64,000 nt of DNA from Bryum argenteum (Eukaryota > Streptophyta > Bryopsida > Bryales > Bryaceae), in the NCBI GenBank assembly GCA_037043015.1, contig CM073323.1:24394758-24458757 (forward strand), given 5' to 3'. Of the stretch, positions 36,850 through 50,670 are shown one piece after another (the stretch's first letter is position 1; each line of letters begins with the position of its first letter). Made by a program: the position numbers and the translations under genes. The notes beneath the pieces are model-generated. The model did no database searches, was not told the origin of the DNA, and saw only the letters and a program-made list of their open reading frames with translations.

Positions 36850-38750
36850 AAAGCTAAAACCCTAAACCTAACATGGACATGACATTCATGGAGATGGCAT
36901 TCCTCTGGGAATCAAATGTGCAGAATGATTCTCCAGAATGATTCCAAAATTAACATAAACATAAATAAGAACACCAAACTCTTGTAGGTCTAGTGTGAAT
37001 ATGATGCCTCTTTGACCTACCCTTGATGATATGCCTAAAGGACATAGCAATTAAAATGGATGCAGCAGCGGGACTTCCCGGGAGGTCAGCCATCCCCAAA
37101 CATGAACATGAACATCCTATGATTGGGTCAAACAAGCACTCTACTCACTCTCGCCTCAATGTAGGTTTAAGGTCTCTTTCTTTTTGGTACCAATATTTGT
37201 CATTGATTAATATGAAGAATAAATTGTGTTTTTTGAAGGTTAGCTTCCGAAGTACACTAATGTCCTAATTAAACTCATAGCCTTTCTTTCTTATTACACT
37301 AATCTACTTGATTTTCATCCACCATAGATTATCATGGAAAGTACCTTACTTAAATTTCTAATTACAACAATATCTATGATGCATTAGTTGGTGCAAATGT
37401 TTTTTGAAAGGTGTTCAATTTGTAACCCTACTTATTCATTTTTTTCAATACTTCAAAGTGTTTGGTCAAATCTTATGAATTTTTAGAAGCCCTCAATTTC
37501 TTTTGGTTTCAAATGTTCTTGTATAATCCAATGGGCTTACTTTAGAAAACACTTCAAAGTTTAGGCTCCCTTTGGCAACCACTCAAATATTACGATAGTT
37601 TAAATATCATAATCATGATATATCAGTACGGCATGTTTAGCACTCAACCTCATATTGCGATATTGCAATAGGATATTGCCACACATTAAAACAAGAAAAA
37701 TATTTAGGTGTGATGTGAAGATTTCCCAATATTTAAAATCTTGCTAAAAAACAAAGTCATTTTCATTCACTTTTTTATTCTCAATTGTCACATATTTCTA
37801 TAGGGTTGGCAAATGCAAGGCCATACTTGGAATAATCTCATATTTAAATATTGAAATAACTTGCAAAAATTACCGACAATGTGAATATTGGGTTGGCAAA
37901 TGCAATTCTAGCATGTATCAACTTTAAAACCCTCAATCATTTGTACGGGTGATATCAATATCATTATATCCCCCATATCATAATATTAATTAGAAACCAT
38001 CTCAATATCATGATATTTCCCAAATCATTGAAGACACTTGAAAGTTGATATAGGCTAAACACCAAACGATATGTTGAATTAAAGTAAGCCATGTATGGTA
38101 AAATGGTCGAGCACCGCCAAAAATGGAGCTATAGTAATCTTCACTCACAAGTATAATAGCTTTTACATACAATGATACCATGTACTTGCTGCAAACATTA
38201 TAGGATGTCACTTTAGGGCACCATTTAGGCACACTTATATTTCCAATTTCAAAAATTCATAACTCACTGTAGAAAAGTCCAAAAATGATGATTCTACTTG
38301 CTCTAGCTGTACTCTAATTTTCCCCATGCACCAAAATTGCTTGCACCAGTAGCATCCGTAAATCCGTAAAGCTTCTCCATACTCAAAATTGCACCAATTT
38401 TGGGCACCTTAGTGTGTATGCAGTGTGAATGGAAACTCCCCCTCCAAGGTAGCTTCTCCAATTCCACTTTGTTGAGGATTTTCTTTGATTGTGGCCACCA
38501 ATTCCTGCGCTTCTCGCATCCCGCAACGCTCACACTCCCACATCACCTCCACACATCCCATTCTTCCACCTCTTCCTGCAATCCCATAAAAAATTCCACC
38601 CACACCGCAGTTCATGTGAAGACTCACCAGATCCCGTCCACAATCACAACACCTCTATTGGGTCCCATCCCATTTCCCGATTTGACACAACCATGTTGCG
38701 ATTCTAGCTCAGTTGCGAGACAGGGACTCAAGGATTTTGACTCTCAAAGG
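36850..38750. other. AT-rich spacer and probable promoter of the TPR-like gene
   Basis: No gene is seen in the first 1.5 kb, which is AT-rich with short runs of repeated ATATCATGATAT-type words near 37600-38000. From about 38400 the sequence becomes more C-rich (CACCTC, CATCCC runs), as leaders of plant nuclear genes often are, and probably holds the 5' untranslated part of the gene starting at 38755. Confidence 0.4.
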
Positions 38751-38754
38751 AGCG

Positions 38755-41700
38755 ATGGGCGCTATCACGGTAGCGCTCGGGTTGCCAAGCCTGCTACTCC
38801 TACAGCCCCAACGGACACGAATCCCTCGCACTCCTCCAATTGCTCGTCACTCGCATTCTTCATCACGGATTTTTGCCTCAGCTACAGGGAATTCGCGACG
38901 GGGGGGAGTTGTGTGCTCGGCGTCAGCGTCATGGCCTTACGGCAGCTGGGCGACGACGGGCGCGGAGGAGGAGGGCAATCGTCCCTTGGAGCAGGAGCAG
39001 GAGGAGCCAGTTGGTCGATTGGAGTTTCTGGCTCTGGGATTAGGAGTTGCTGTGTCCGTTGCGGTTGCATTCTTCAAGCAAAGCGGGGCAGGCTTAATCT
39101 TAATTATGTTTCTCACGGCAACTACTGTTGTGATGCGTAAAGAACTTGCGGGTTTGTTGAGCGTGCCCGTCGCCCATTTGAACTCCGTGCAAGATGCCTT
39201 GGCTCTGCATCTCTCCAGCATTCGGAATAATGTCATATACTGGGTGCGCATCCACATTTGCTCTCTGATTGGATTCTAGGGTTTGAAGTTGTAAACTAGT
39301 CATAGAACACCATTTTTCCACTAGTGTAGTGATTTCTAGGTCTTGGTTGTTGCTGATCTTCCTGAGAGCTTCCAAATCTATCTTCCACACTCCGTAGGTT
39401 TCTGGGATTAAGAATTCTTGTACAATTTTGTGAAGTTTGAATCAACAGTAGGTCTGACGATTGGAGGACATGATTGAATTTAGGGTTCGGAGCTAGACTT
39501 TCAATTGTTCAGAAACGTCTCTGGGTGTTGGCTGTTGTTACATTCGTGTATTTGATTGAGCTCTAGCTTTGGATGTCAAGGTTGAAGTTGCATATCACCA
39601 ACTAGGTTCTTAGAGTGTAGACATTGGTCCAGATACATTGAGTTCCGTGGCTAGATCAGAATTGGTTGTCCAGTCTTGACTCATGTATCAGTAACTCGAG
39701 ACTAGTTTGTTTATGATAGACTGTTGACACCAGTATCCTGAGAACTTTGAGTAATATTCATATTGTGATTCACACTCCTTTTTATTCTCGGTCGCTTTTG
39801 AAGTCATTTCTGACAATGCCCTATCGAACAAATCGTGTTCTGTTGTTTGACCTAGACTTTACTTGAATGATCGAAGCTGTGTATGATTACAGTGTTGTCT
39901 GAATACTTTGACTTGTTGTGTAGGGAACTGGGAACGGTGCTACTGTGAGCACTTCCATCGAATCACCTTCACTTCAGGAGAAAGAATTGAAAGCTGAGGG
40001 GTTATCGTCTGCGGAGATAGAGGCAGCTTTGACGGAAATAGCGAAATCCGTAGCGCAGTTGAGCATGGTGATTACAAATTTGGATAACAAGGTGACAAGC
40101 CTGGAAAAAGATGCAGTTGATTTTAGAACACTATCTCAAAAGAATATGGAAAGTGTTACAGCTGATATTCGAACACTATCTCAAAAGAATATGGAAAGTG
40201 TTACAGCTGATATTCGAACACTATCTCAAAAGAATATGGAAAGTGTTAGGACAGGCCCTGCTGTAGAGAGAAGACCGAAAGCAACCTACACCATTCGGAA
40301 ACCAGTTGCTAGTGGAAGCGTAACTCAATTGAAGTGGGATGAGGCCGTTAGGCTTGCAGATCAATCAAAACCACAAGGTGAGATTATGCTGACAATATAT
40401 TCTATAACAAGTATTGGACGATACATAAGTTCTATGAGAATCTCCACTTTGACGTGTTTCTTTACTGATTTTGGGGGTATCAAAAGTAGCCCCCATTCGG
40501 GTTCTATTATCTTCAATTAACTCGGTCCTTTGGTTTTAATGCATTCCCTTGCAGTGTCAGGATATGCGCCTTTTAAGGATGCGAACAGAGTGGAAGCTGT
40601 TGAGAACGAGAGTAAAGCTCTCCCCTCGACTATCCTATACGATAGCAGAGGAGATCGAGTTTTGTTGCTTGAAAGCAGGCCTGTGGATGTGACATTCGAA
40701 GTAAGGGAGAATGTCAGTCCATCTGCACCTGAGGATGGCTCCATGAAGTTGAACCTCCAAGACGTTGGAACTGGGATTGCATTAAAGCAGGAGAATGCAG
40801 CATCTGCAGAGAAAACGGAGTTCCTCTTCCAAGATGCTCCAGAAGCTAATATAGTGCAGCAGCCGAAGCAGAAAGCTGTAGGTGTCCAGACTACTGTGAA
40901 GGATGCAGCTTCCCAGCCACTGCTATCGACTTCCGCAGCGGCTCCCTCGAGAAGAGGGAGAGTCTACAACAGAAAAGAGGCAAAAATCTCCATGGAGAGC
41001 TCGGAATCGGAAGGTTACAGAGCGGTGCCTGTAACGCAAGGAAAACCGGACACTTCCAGGTTGAAAAGGATCATGAATGGCGGAGAGACGTTCACTGATT
41101 CAAATGCGAATGCTTGGGTTCAAAATGATGCAAAAGTTCCGGAGATGAGTCGGCCTATTGAGAAAGCTGTTTTAGAGGTCGCCGCCACTCAATCTAGTGT
41201 GGGTTGGGATGAGTTTCCTGACTCGGGAAATAGCTGGTCCGATGACCGTGGCAGGTTAGTCTCCTATATTTTGGGTCCTTTTTGTCTGTGAGATTTATAA
41301 CACCCCAATAGATGTTCTAGCTGCAGGATACGCCTTGCACTTTGGTTCATGGCTCGGTGTAATAATATTCTACTAGTAGAGAGGAGTATCCGTTGATGAT
41401 TTGGTATGTGAATGTCGACAGAGGAGCAACTCAGCCGCAAGGTGTCCAGAATGTGCTATCATATGATGGACAAGACCGAAGCTCTCCTAGAGGGAGATCT
41501 CGTCCTGAAAGTGAAGGAGCAAAACCTTCCAGCGGAGCAGAGTACAGTGGAAGGTGGCCGCGTGAAGGCGATTCTGGTGCTACTGATGCGGACTTTGGTG
41601 GTAATGGCAGCTCTAGTGACACTAACGAAGGTACATTTCTTCAGGGAAACTCAAGCAATCCCCTCGAAACATCTGAAGATATTCTGACTACTAGCTCCCA

Positions 41701-44218
41701 TATTTTCATTGAGGAAACTTCAAGAATGGTAACAATTTGTATCAATGAAAGGAGAACTATACTTACAAGAGATACATATTGTGCACGAAGATTACGAAGT
41801 GCACTCTCTAGAAGGCACCTTAGGGTTAACATATGGGCAGAGGCATGATATGGCAAGATGGTGGTCTAATGTTTTTGCAGGGGAAAACGGAGGCAAGAGA
41901 CGGCAGGCTTCCTCTCGAAGCGAGAATGATTCGGACAGCGAACGGGGAACTCGAGATAGAAGACCATCTCGTGCTTCAACACCTTCGTACCCGCCAGAGC
42001 GACCCGAAACGTTCCGCAAATTTCTCGACCCGGACGAAGACGATGAAGGCTTCCAGAGGATAATCGCTGAAGTGGAGGGCCTGTTGAAGGAGGGGAGGGA
42101 GGGTCTCGAAGGTCGTATTGAAGTGGGTGTTGCAGAAGGCATGTTGTGTGAAGCTGCCGATTTGTGTGAAAAGGCCGTGGAAATGCGGTATGTAATCACT
42201 ATCCAAGAGCTGCGACATTCTCTAGTCATTAAACTGCGAAGATTTAAGTTACTGACATGCATGAGATCGATATATTCAGGCCAGGAAGTCTTATAGCGGT
42301 TGGCATGTGGGGTAATACTCTCTTACTGCATGGTGAGCTCAAGTTGCGGCTCAGCCAGAATCTTCGAAGCATGCTGCCAGAGCCTCCTTCAAAAAATTTG
42401 AGCCGGCGAGAGTTTGAGGAGGCCGAGGAGGAAAGACTGGTCAGTATGCTTACTTTCTTCATTTAACCATGTACGCTAGCCTTCTTTCAGAGACTTGGTA
42501 CACCACCCTAAAGATGATATCCAGTATTGCTACATATTCAACGTTCGCTATAACAACTTTCTATACTACTTAGAGAGAGGAATCTTGTGCACATATCAAT
42601 CAATGCGGTCAACACTTATATCATCTCTAGCGGGTCTTGTCATCCATTTTCAGAGCACGAGACGAAGTGCCTCTTGAATTTGAGCTTTCTTTGGAAACTG
42701 TTCTTTGGAATTAGCAAACCGAATTAGTATTCATTTATCAAACTTGCGAAGTTGAGTTCGTTCTGATTTGGTGTGGGCAACAGAGTTTGGAGTCGACCTT
42801 GCAAGATGTAGGCGAGGAGTGCGAGCAATTGCTGGTGGAAGCTGGTCGAAAATATCGTCTGGCACTTTCTATGGACCGAACAGACATGCGCGCTCTCTAC
42901 AACTGGGGTCTTGCACTCTGCTATCGAGGCCAGCTCATTGCTGAAGAGGGCGGCGAGGTAAACCATCCATTCATTACTAGTATGAACAGCAACAGTAGTA
43001 GCCCACTTGATGTCGGTAGTACTATTTGCGCAGGTGTAACTCTAATCTGCAGAAGATTTTACTTACATGTGAGATATTCTCGAAGAGGTTGTTTTACAGA
43101 AGGCCTCGATCTCTGGGGCATAGAATGACATGTCTTACAATGTGTTATTAAGATTCCACCTCATTTGTATATTGCAGACAGCAGCTCAAGATGCGGACAA
43201 AGTCTTCCTAGCTGCCATTGACAAATTCGAAGCAATGATTGGACTCAGTGACACGTACGCCGCAGGAGGTAAGTATCTCAGATCATGTCATGAGCTCAAT
43301 CCCCAAAAGTCGACTGTCCCAAAACGACCTCCAAAGCTCCTTTTTGGAATCAATAAACGAACAAACTTGATCTTGAGAAGTTAAACCAAAGGATCTTGAA
43401 GCTAAAACTGTCCAAGTAGTCTACTTATCAAGTTTTGTTATAATCTTGAGATATATCTGGTCAAAGTTCCATATTCTGTAAAAAGAACTCGTTTGTGTTG
43501 AGTTAGGACAGCTCGGAACGCTGAACTTTAGTAAGTACTCGTTAAACAAAGTGGCACATGTGATCAATGTAGTATTCTCACTTTTTGCACACTACTATGA
43601 TTGTCTCACCAAGTCATTCACTGAGTAAGTCGGAAGGATTATGAATGTTTCGCTAATTAGGTCTTAAGTAATCACAATGATCTTGATTATCTCCCCTTTA
43701 GCAAGTTGCAACATACCCCATGAGCTGATGATGATGTCGAGCCCATCCCCAACTTTTTCTTTCCCATCGTTGTGGAGTGTCAGACCTCCATTAGTTTTTT
43801 ATCATACTTTTTTCTGGTTGCTTGAAATGAGAACAGTCAGCATGTGAAAGTCTGATCATTTCACGTCAGCAACTGAACATCATGACGTTTCAGTTGGCAT
43901 ATTCCATTTGGGATCTTCCATTTTCTATTGAGAAGATTCTCCCTTTTTGCAGCTTTGTTAAACTGGGGGTTAGCAATGCGGGACCGATCTCGTCTTCGAC
44001 CTCTAGGAAGCAGAGAGCGACAGAAGATACTAAGCCAAGCGAAAGAGATCTTCCAGGAAGCGCTTCGGTTGGATCCTAACTATGGGCAAGCAAGAGGGGC
44101 TGTGGCAGCATGTACAGTGGAGTTGAAGGAATTGCGGGAGTATGAGGAAGAGCCTACAAAGAGACTAAAAGAGCCACCATCGTCGTCTTCCAGGGGATTC
44201 AGAGACTGGTGGGGATGA
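38755..44218 (+). CDS. Predicted plastid membrane protein with C-terminal TPR-like helices, nine exons
   Basis: I do not recognise a named family. By-eye exons: 38755-39243, 39924-40377, 40555-41254, 41422-41630, 41881-42187, 42280-42439, 42784-42957, 43178-43268, 43953-44218; all keep frame, giving 949 residues. The N-terminus is Ser/Arg-rich, as in plastid transit peptides, followed by a hydrophobic segment pair (FLALGLGVAVSVAVAFF, then LILIMFLTATTVV). Exon 2 holds a coiled-coil-like stretch with a 15-residue repeat (RTLSQKNMESVTADI). The middle is acidic, Ser-rich and probably disordered. The last ~250 residues form paired helices with TPR-like spacing (ALYNWGLALCYRGQ, ALLNWGLAMRDRSR, EALRLDPNYGQARGA). 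A scaffold role at a plastid membrane is an inference. Exon 1 uses a slightly weak donor (TGG/GTGCGC). An upstream in-frame Met at 38713 would add 14 residues. Confidence 0.8.
40125..40247 (+). repeat. In-frame 45-bp tandem repeat inside exon 2
   Basis: The 45-base unit encoding RTLSQKNMESVTADI occurs 2.7 times. The copies starting at 40125, 40170 and 40215 are identical apart from the first codon (AGA against CGA). It keeps the frame and a heptad-like pattern, so copy number could vary without breaking the protein. Such close identity points to recent duplication. Confidence 0.9.
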
Positions 44219-45033
44219 TGATGAGTTTTGCATTGTTAGTTGAGAGAGCTGCTGCTGCCTGTATTGTTTTGTTTATTGTTATTAGGCAGAAACCTTTGTA
44301 TCATGCTTATTTTTAGGGAATGTAACAGGATCCACTTTTCTTCATTCCACTTTTGTACATGAAAAGTCGATGTATTGTACATTGTATGTTCGTGTATGTT
44401 ACCAAAATTCATATTCATTGGAATTAGCGGCTCTTGGTGTCGATTGGCGGCACTTCTTAGGTATGAACACCTATGTTTTGTGCATTTAAAGAATTCACTA
44501 TACTTGAAGTGGTGGAATGTGTGGTGTATTATTTTTTGGAATAGAAATAACAAAGTTTACTTATTTTTACAGTATTTATAAGCACATACTATAATAACTA
44601 CAAATTTTAGTAGTGATCAATATAGGTTAACTTATAATCGGACATGCCCTATTGTATGTACACATGGGGTACATTTATAACCCCTAAGAGCGCATCCAAC
44701 TATTTTATGGTTGATCCCAAGTTCTGAGGAGTTGCAGACTCCTAACAATAATAGATTTTTTCAAAAAAAGATTGTTTGGTAGGTTGAGAACTATATCCAA
44801 TTTGTAGAATCTCGTTTGGAATGATAGATTGTCACATCAGGCTTTCAAACACAAATATGGCAAGGTTTTTGTAGAACTATAAAACTTACTATTTTGAGAA
44901 ACTAATGGTATTTAGGTTAGGTTGTTCGTTGCGTTTTTCCATTTTGTCATGTCTTGTAAAGTTTTAGCCAATTATATCAAATATCAAATAATTAAATTAA
45001 AATTAATAATTCCTAATGATTTTCAAAGGTTTA
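44219..45033. other. 3' flank and dispersed AT-rich repeat
   Basis: The first ~350 bases probably contain the 3' untranslated part of the TPR-like gene. From about 44640 the sequence joins the dispersed family seen at 26585-27089 and 32570-33310. No gene is seen. Confidence 0.45.
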
Positions 45034-45551
45034 GGGTCCCTTTACACTATGGACCATGAAGATTGATCACGGCCCTCTAAAATCTGTGATTGGAGAGTAA
45101 AGTCCTCTTGGTCCCACTTGGCTTTACACCACCCTGCAAAAAGGAGAATGACCACTAACTTTGAGGTTCCCAAAAAGTACTAAAACAGCCAAATGGATAA
45201 TCTGACATGGTCCAACGGGTTTTCCGTTGAGTCGAGGCAAAATGCTCGACTCAATTACAATCAAGGAGACCATGAGGCTCCAAAATCATTGATTGGCTAG
45301 TGTTCAATTATTTAAATAGAGAGGAGGAAAAAGGGGAGGGGAAGAGGGAGAATGATGAGGATTTATATTAGAATATTGAGCTTAAAGCTCTCCTGGTCCA
45401 AATCCACTTTACACTACAAGAGTGACCAAGCCACTCCAAAATCCATTTTTGATTTATCATGGTCACGGCTCTTGACCAAGAGCCATGGCCATGAAAATGA
45501 GTTTTTTTTTTTTTTTGGTCATGGCTCTTGGTCCAAAGTGTAAAGGGACTC
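45034..45551. mobile_element. Tourist-like MITE (PIF/Harbinger) with TTA target duplication
   Basis: The left end GGGTCCCTTTACACTATGG and the right end, read in reverse, GAGTCCCTTTACACTTTGG form the terminal inverted repeat. TTA flanks both sides (45031-45033 and 45552-45554), the duplication typical of PIF/Harbinger. The 518-bp interior is non-coding and has a second inverted pair (GGTCACGGCTCTTGACCAAG and neighbours). Truncated relatives lie at 6092 and at about 53340-53790. Confidence 0.85.
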
Positions 45552-48500
45552 TTAGTCTCTTTAATTCAATATAAATTTTATAGTTACTATTTATGGAAGA
45601 TAATTGTACCAATCTAATCTAAGAATCAATTCCTAAAAATTCAAGAGGTTGGATTTAGGCCAATTTGACTCTCGTGAGCCTCCGATTTATTGAAAGTTTT
45701 TGCACATTGTAGAGTTTTACCATTACCTTTCCAAAAAGTCATCTCAAGCTCCAAAATTCCCCATACTCTAAGAGATATTCATCGTCAAACTTTCAAAACA
45801 TTCTTTAAAATTTGCCCAATACTGCCCAAACCGCGGTTTATGCTCATTTATTCTCAAAATCTGCCCAAAATTGATTAAAATGCGGAAACTTAAAAATTCA
45901 CCAAAAATTGAGATTTTACTTTTTTTTCAAGTTTTTTTTTTTTTTTTTTTTTTAACATGTAAATAAGGATTTAAGGCATAATCTCACCCCGTTCAGATTT
46001 TCAATCCAATCATTCCTCACATTCCATACTCATTGTCAATTATCAGCCTTTGTAGTTGAATTTAAGCATACTTCCATGTAAATAATCAAGCCTTTCTTTA
46101 GATTTTGTAGGTTGCATGAGGATAAAAATTGTATAGACATGTTCCTAACTCACCGAAGAACAAGAATTTGAAGAACCACACATCAAAATTTCTACCAAAA
46201 TAGGTTTTTTTGGCCCACAAAAACTAGTTACCATTTCTACAATTAGGGAAAACAACTCCTTCTCCAACTTTGAACATTATGATCCCACAATTGGTAAAGA
46301 ATTTGAATATGAGATTTGATATACACGTACACACACAAGTTAGGTACTAGACCCTACGGTTACATTCTTGAAAGTACGTCAAAATTTGAAAATTTTCACC
46401 TTGCATCAAAAGAAGGTAGTTTTCAGCAAACTATTTTGTAGTTCTAGGGCTAGTCGACTATAGGGGTTAATGTACAAGTGCTGATGAAAGTTCAAGACTC
46501 ACTTTCCATTAGTCACATGTTAATTGGTCAAAGAAAATCCAACCATTTTCGGCAAATCATGAATTTTTTGAAAGATATTGGATTATACTCACCAAAATGA
46601 AGGAATTGAAGGTTCACAATGCATTAGCGGTGACCATTTAAATACTAACTCCTTGCTTGTCATGCGGCCCTGGCAGGAACGGGAAGGCAAAGCTATGCAC
46701 TCACGCAACTTCCACAAAAACCCAATTGCAACAATCCCAATGCAAATAACTAACTCCTTATGTACTTTCTGAAGGGGCTTTATGGGTGCTCTTTTTCTTT
46801 TCAAACAAATAAAGGAACTTTATGTGTGCTCTTTGTGCTTGTAAGTCTATCCATTGCCTATTAAGTTCTTTAACCCCTAAAGTCGAAAGCCCTCAAGTAT
46901 CTAACATTCCTCATTGCATGGGTGGCATATTAGGTGATGGGTCATGGAATAATTCAAGGAACTCTTCCATTATTAAACAATCTAATGCATAAGGTAACCT
47001 AATTTCACTATTTAGTGGATATCTTTGGAAAAATATTTGGTAACACATGAAGGTTGGTAAAAAGTGGTAATGAAATTGTATTGCTATAGGGTGTGCAAAG
47101 AACACACTTTTAGAGCAAGTCTACACCGTATAGGGAAAGTTTTGTACTTGTGTGAGGAATCTTCCATGTTTATACACTTCTCTTTGTACTATTAACCTCC
47201 TAAGATTAAACCCGTCTATGGGTGTCTACACATACAAGAAGTAATTTTTCACATACATATGTTTCTTCACATAAATAAGTAGTCCAAAATTGATATCACC
47301 TTATTCTCGTACTAAGCTAACTATGTTCTACACATTAGCTCAAGAAAGGAGGGTTGTATATGGTATCTTGAAGCTGATGAAGTCACCTCACAAAATGGGA
47401 AACATGTCCCAATAGTGTACACGTCCATGGAGTGATCGCATTGGAGTACAATAGAGCAACGAACAGGAAGAACCGACGACTAGTTTATTATCATCCAATG
47501 AATTTAGCACACTGACCGGTCCATTCATGAAACCACTAGCTAAAAACCCGTGAAAGTTTCTATTCTCAGTATAAAATAAGGTAATGGCCGAAAGAGATCT
47601 GTGAAAAACCGATTGGGTGTGGGAAATGCTCGTTACTAGCGAGTAGTAGTCAAAAAACTTCCCCAACCCTAGAATAAGGCCACTGGTTTCATTTTTATCA
47701 CCAAGTGGTAAAATACATACATAGTATGAGCACATGGAACAAATAGACCCGAAGTGGCACAAAGGACCCAAACTTGTCAAAACCATACGACATCCAAAAT
47801 CACTCTACTTGGGACCCACCCACAAACATGGATTGATACCAAATGACTCATGGAAGGCCCTTTTCGAATAGTGACATGATGAGTACTTTTGAGCCATCTT
47901 CTTCTAAAAGATTCTTAAATCAATAATCACATTCCAAGAAGGAAGTTCACATTGTTCATGTGAAATTGCCGCATATTCCAATACCACGACAGAGATGGGG
48001 CATAAGATTATTACAATAACCGACTGGTCCGGGATTCCCCAAAAGGGGCTCATACTACCTTTTTGATGTTATTTTAAAAAGATCCTGTTTGAGAGAGCTC
48101 GTATTGGTTGACACTTGTGGCACAGCTGCAGGAATATTCTTTTTAAAGCATGCTGAATAAAACCTTCTTTCTTGTTGGTCTTGTTTGGATAGGGTTTAGT
48201 GTTGGCCCAGTAGCCACAAAACCCCTTGGGCCCCGCCCAACTGGCATCTACATTACACTCATTACCCAAAACCGCCTTTGAAGCTTGTGAGCCGCCTTTA
48301 TGAGTGCCTCCATCCATATGTCCTCCCAATATTAACCCTTAAACGCCCAAGGAAGCCCGAGGGGTTTTTTCCCAACAGAATATGCTTTGTACGTGTACTC
48401 AACTTTTTACTTATATTTTGATGTCAAACTGGTCACCTTCTTATGATGCATTCACAAAATTAAATTTTACAATTCAAATCATGATTTGTATGAGTGATTC

Positions 48501-50670
48501 TGTGCTTTGAAAGGATTGTGGTGGGTATGTTGGGGTTGTAGGAGGTTGTAGGCTTATCATTGATTGGTTCATTCATGATGCCCAAGTTCAAAAAGTGCAC
48601 CGCTCATGATGCCCAAGTCCAAAAGATGCGGTGATCCAATTTTGGACTGTTTCAGACCCCATGGACGCTTAAGGGTTAATCTACAAAAAGACCTCACAAG
48701 CTCTATCCATATGGGACATTTTAACGAGCTTAGAACCAAGAGGAACTTCTTGTAAAACAAGGTTGCAAAGTACCTGTTGTTGTGTTGCTCATAGTAGACC
48801 ATATGGAAACTTTTCCAATATATACACGATTTTTCTTATGAACATAGTATTACAAAGTGAAGTAGTTGAAGCATGACAACCAATCTCGGATGAAAGTGTA
48901 TCCGGCATTTCACTTATGAGGAGGGGCCTATATGAAAGTTGAATAAGGTATCTCAGAGGATGGTAGCATACCTTTAACCCCTAACTTTCCTTAAAACCCA
49001 AATCGGGTTTTAGTTGTTTTGGGCAACGTAAGTGAAGTAGTAAAAATTGATATATTTTGCTAATTTTTTTATTGGAGGTGGGCATTTTCATGATGAAGAT
49101 GTTGTAAAAATCTTGGTGTAAAATTCTCATTTTCACGACTTCTATGGCATTCTTTTGTTTTGGAGTCGAGAAGGGGCAAGACGGGCGGGGCTCTAAGCCA
49201 ATGGAGGTTGCTGTCAGAAATAGGGCAGTCGTGCGGTTTGAGAGAAGAAATATGACATGGGCAGGGGGTTAAGAAGGGAGTTATGGCTAACCCATGATCT
49301 GCAAATGGGGGTTGCTCACATGCCATGCTAAATGCTCCCCCCCCCCCTAGCACTAATCTCAATGTAATTTCAATGTATTCCGCATAGGTGGCACTATCCA
49401 CGACTAAATTTTACTTACACATGCCATAAATGTAAGTCAACTTTGACCAATTTAGGCCATTGCATTTATAACAACAAGATCTACTTTGATATTTTTATGA
49501 ATGCATGTAAAGGGTGTAGTGGGGCTAATAAGGGGTCCAGCTTTGTAAGGCTGCCCCTTTCTTATTTTTCTAATTTTCTTATTGTAAATCTTAAAAAATT
49601 CATAACAAATTGAGATTGTAAAATTTTTGAACAAAAGTTTTGCCCAAAATTCACAAGCCTATGAGTGCACCCTCTCACCGTTCACTTTTTCAAAATTCAA
49701 AACTCTATAGATACCACCAAGTTTTTTCATATTTCAACTCTAATGGGAGATTTTAGACCCTAAGTTGGAAAACATTTTTAGTGAAGGTTCTAAAAGTGGA
49801 ATCTGTTTCCAAGTTTTTGCAGGAGCATGAAGAACCCATAAACCTACATGAAGAAAAAGGTGACCAAAATGTTTGAGGTAATCATCATCAATTCGCCCTT
49901 TGCACCATTGACATTTTGTCTCTCGGGCAATACCCAAAAAAACATTTGTCGTAACTTTGAACGTTATGATCTCACAAATGCCAAACATCCAACGGTTGAA
50001 ATTTAGATAAGTTTTTCCAATTAGGGTTTTGTACAAGATTTTACGGTTAGAAGTCAAAATAAAGTAAAAAAATCTGACTCGTACCGCCGGGAGTACATAG
50101 TGGTAGAAAATGGCAGTTTTGAGGTTTCAAGGTTCCAAAAACAACAAGGAAATTTAGGGGTTAATTGGGTCAAGGGTTTTGAGATACACCTATTAGAAGG
50201 TGTCCTTTTTGCCTTGAAGTCACTCAAAACACAACAATGGTCATCTCTTATTACACTTTTGTGTTGCATCTTTCTTATTTAAATTGAATACAATTTGCAA
50301 AAACCAGGTTCATCTGTAGATTCTTGTCAAAAGAGGAGTAAGTCCAACTAGTTAATTGGGTTATTGCTTGTTGAAAAAGATCATGATAATTTTACTCACA
50401 AAATAAGTGATAGTATAGTAGGTAATGCTATATTCATAAGATTTTGAATAAATGACAAAAATAGAGCATGAAAATTCATTCATTTATGAGTTGATTATTG
50501 GAAATCAAAACAAAGGGAGAAGATATGTAGGATGTCGTTGAAAATGAGTTCCAAATCAATGAATATAAATGGCATCATGAGTGGAGCAGATTGGGAGCTT
50601 CAATTCACTAGAGGTAGTTATTATTGAGCCTTCAGATTTATCCTTAAATGATGTTTTGGTTTTTAAATTT
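45552..50670. other. Gene-free repeat-rich spacer
   Basis: No conserved coding sequence is seen. Segments 45690-46200 and 46205-46470 are diverged copies of the repeats near 32590-33000 (inverted) and 7780-8080 (direct). Poly-T runs lie at 45501 and 45935-45952 and a poly-C run at 49342. Several blocks begin or end with a TTAACCCCTAAA-type word (for example near 46870, 50150), which also forms the tip of the fold-back element at 50670. The remainder is unassigned. Confidence 0.5.

Noticed and set aside
37560..38110. Possible MITE starting at a TTAGGCTCCCTTTGGCAACC word
   Set aside because: No matching inverted end or target duplication could be found downstream.
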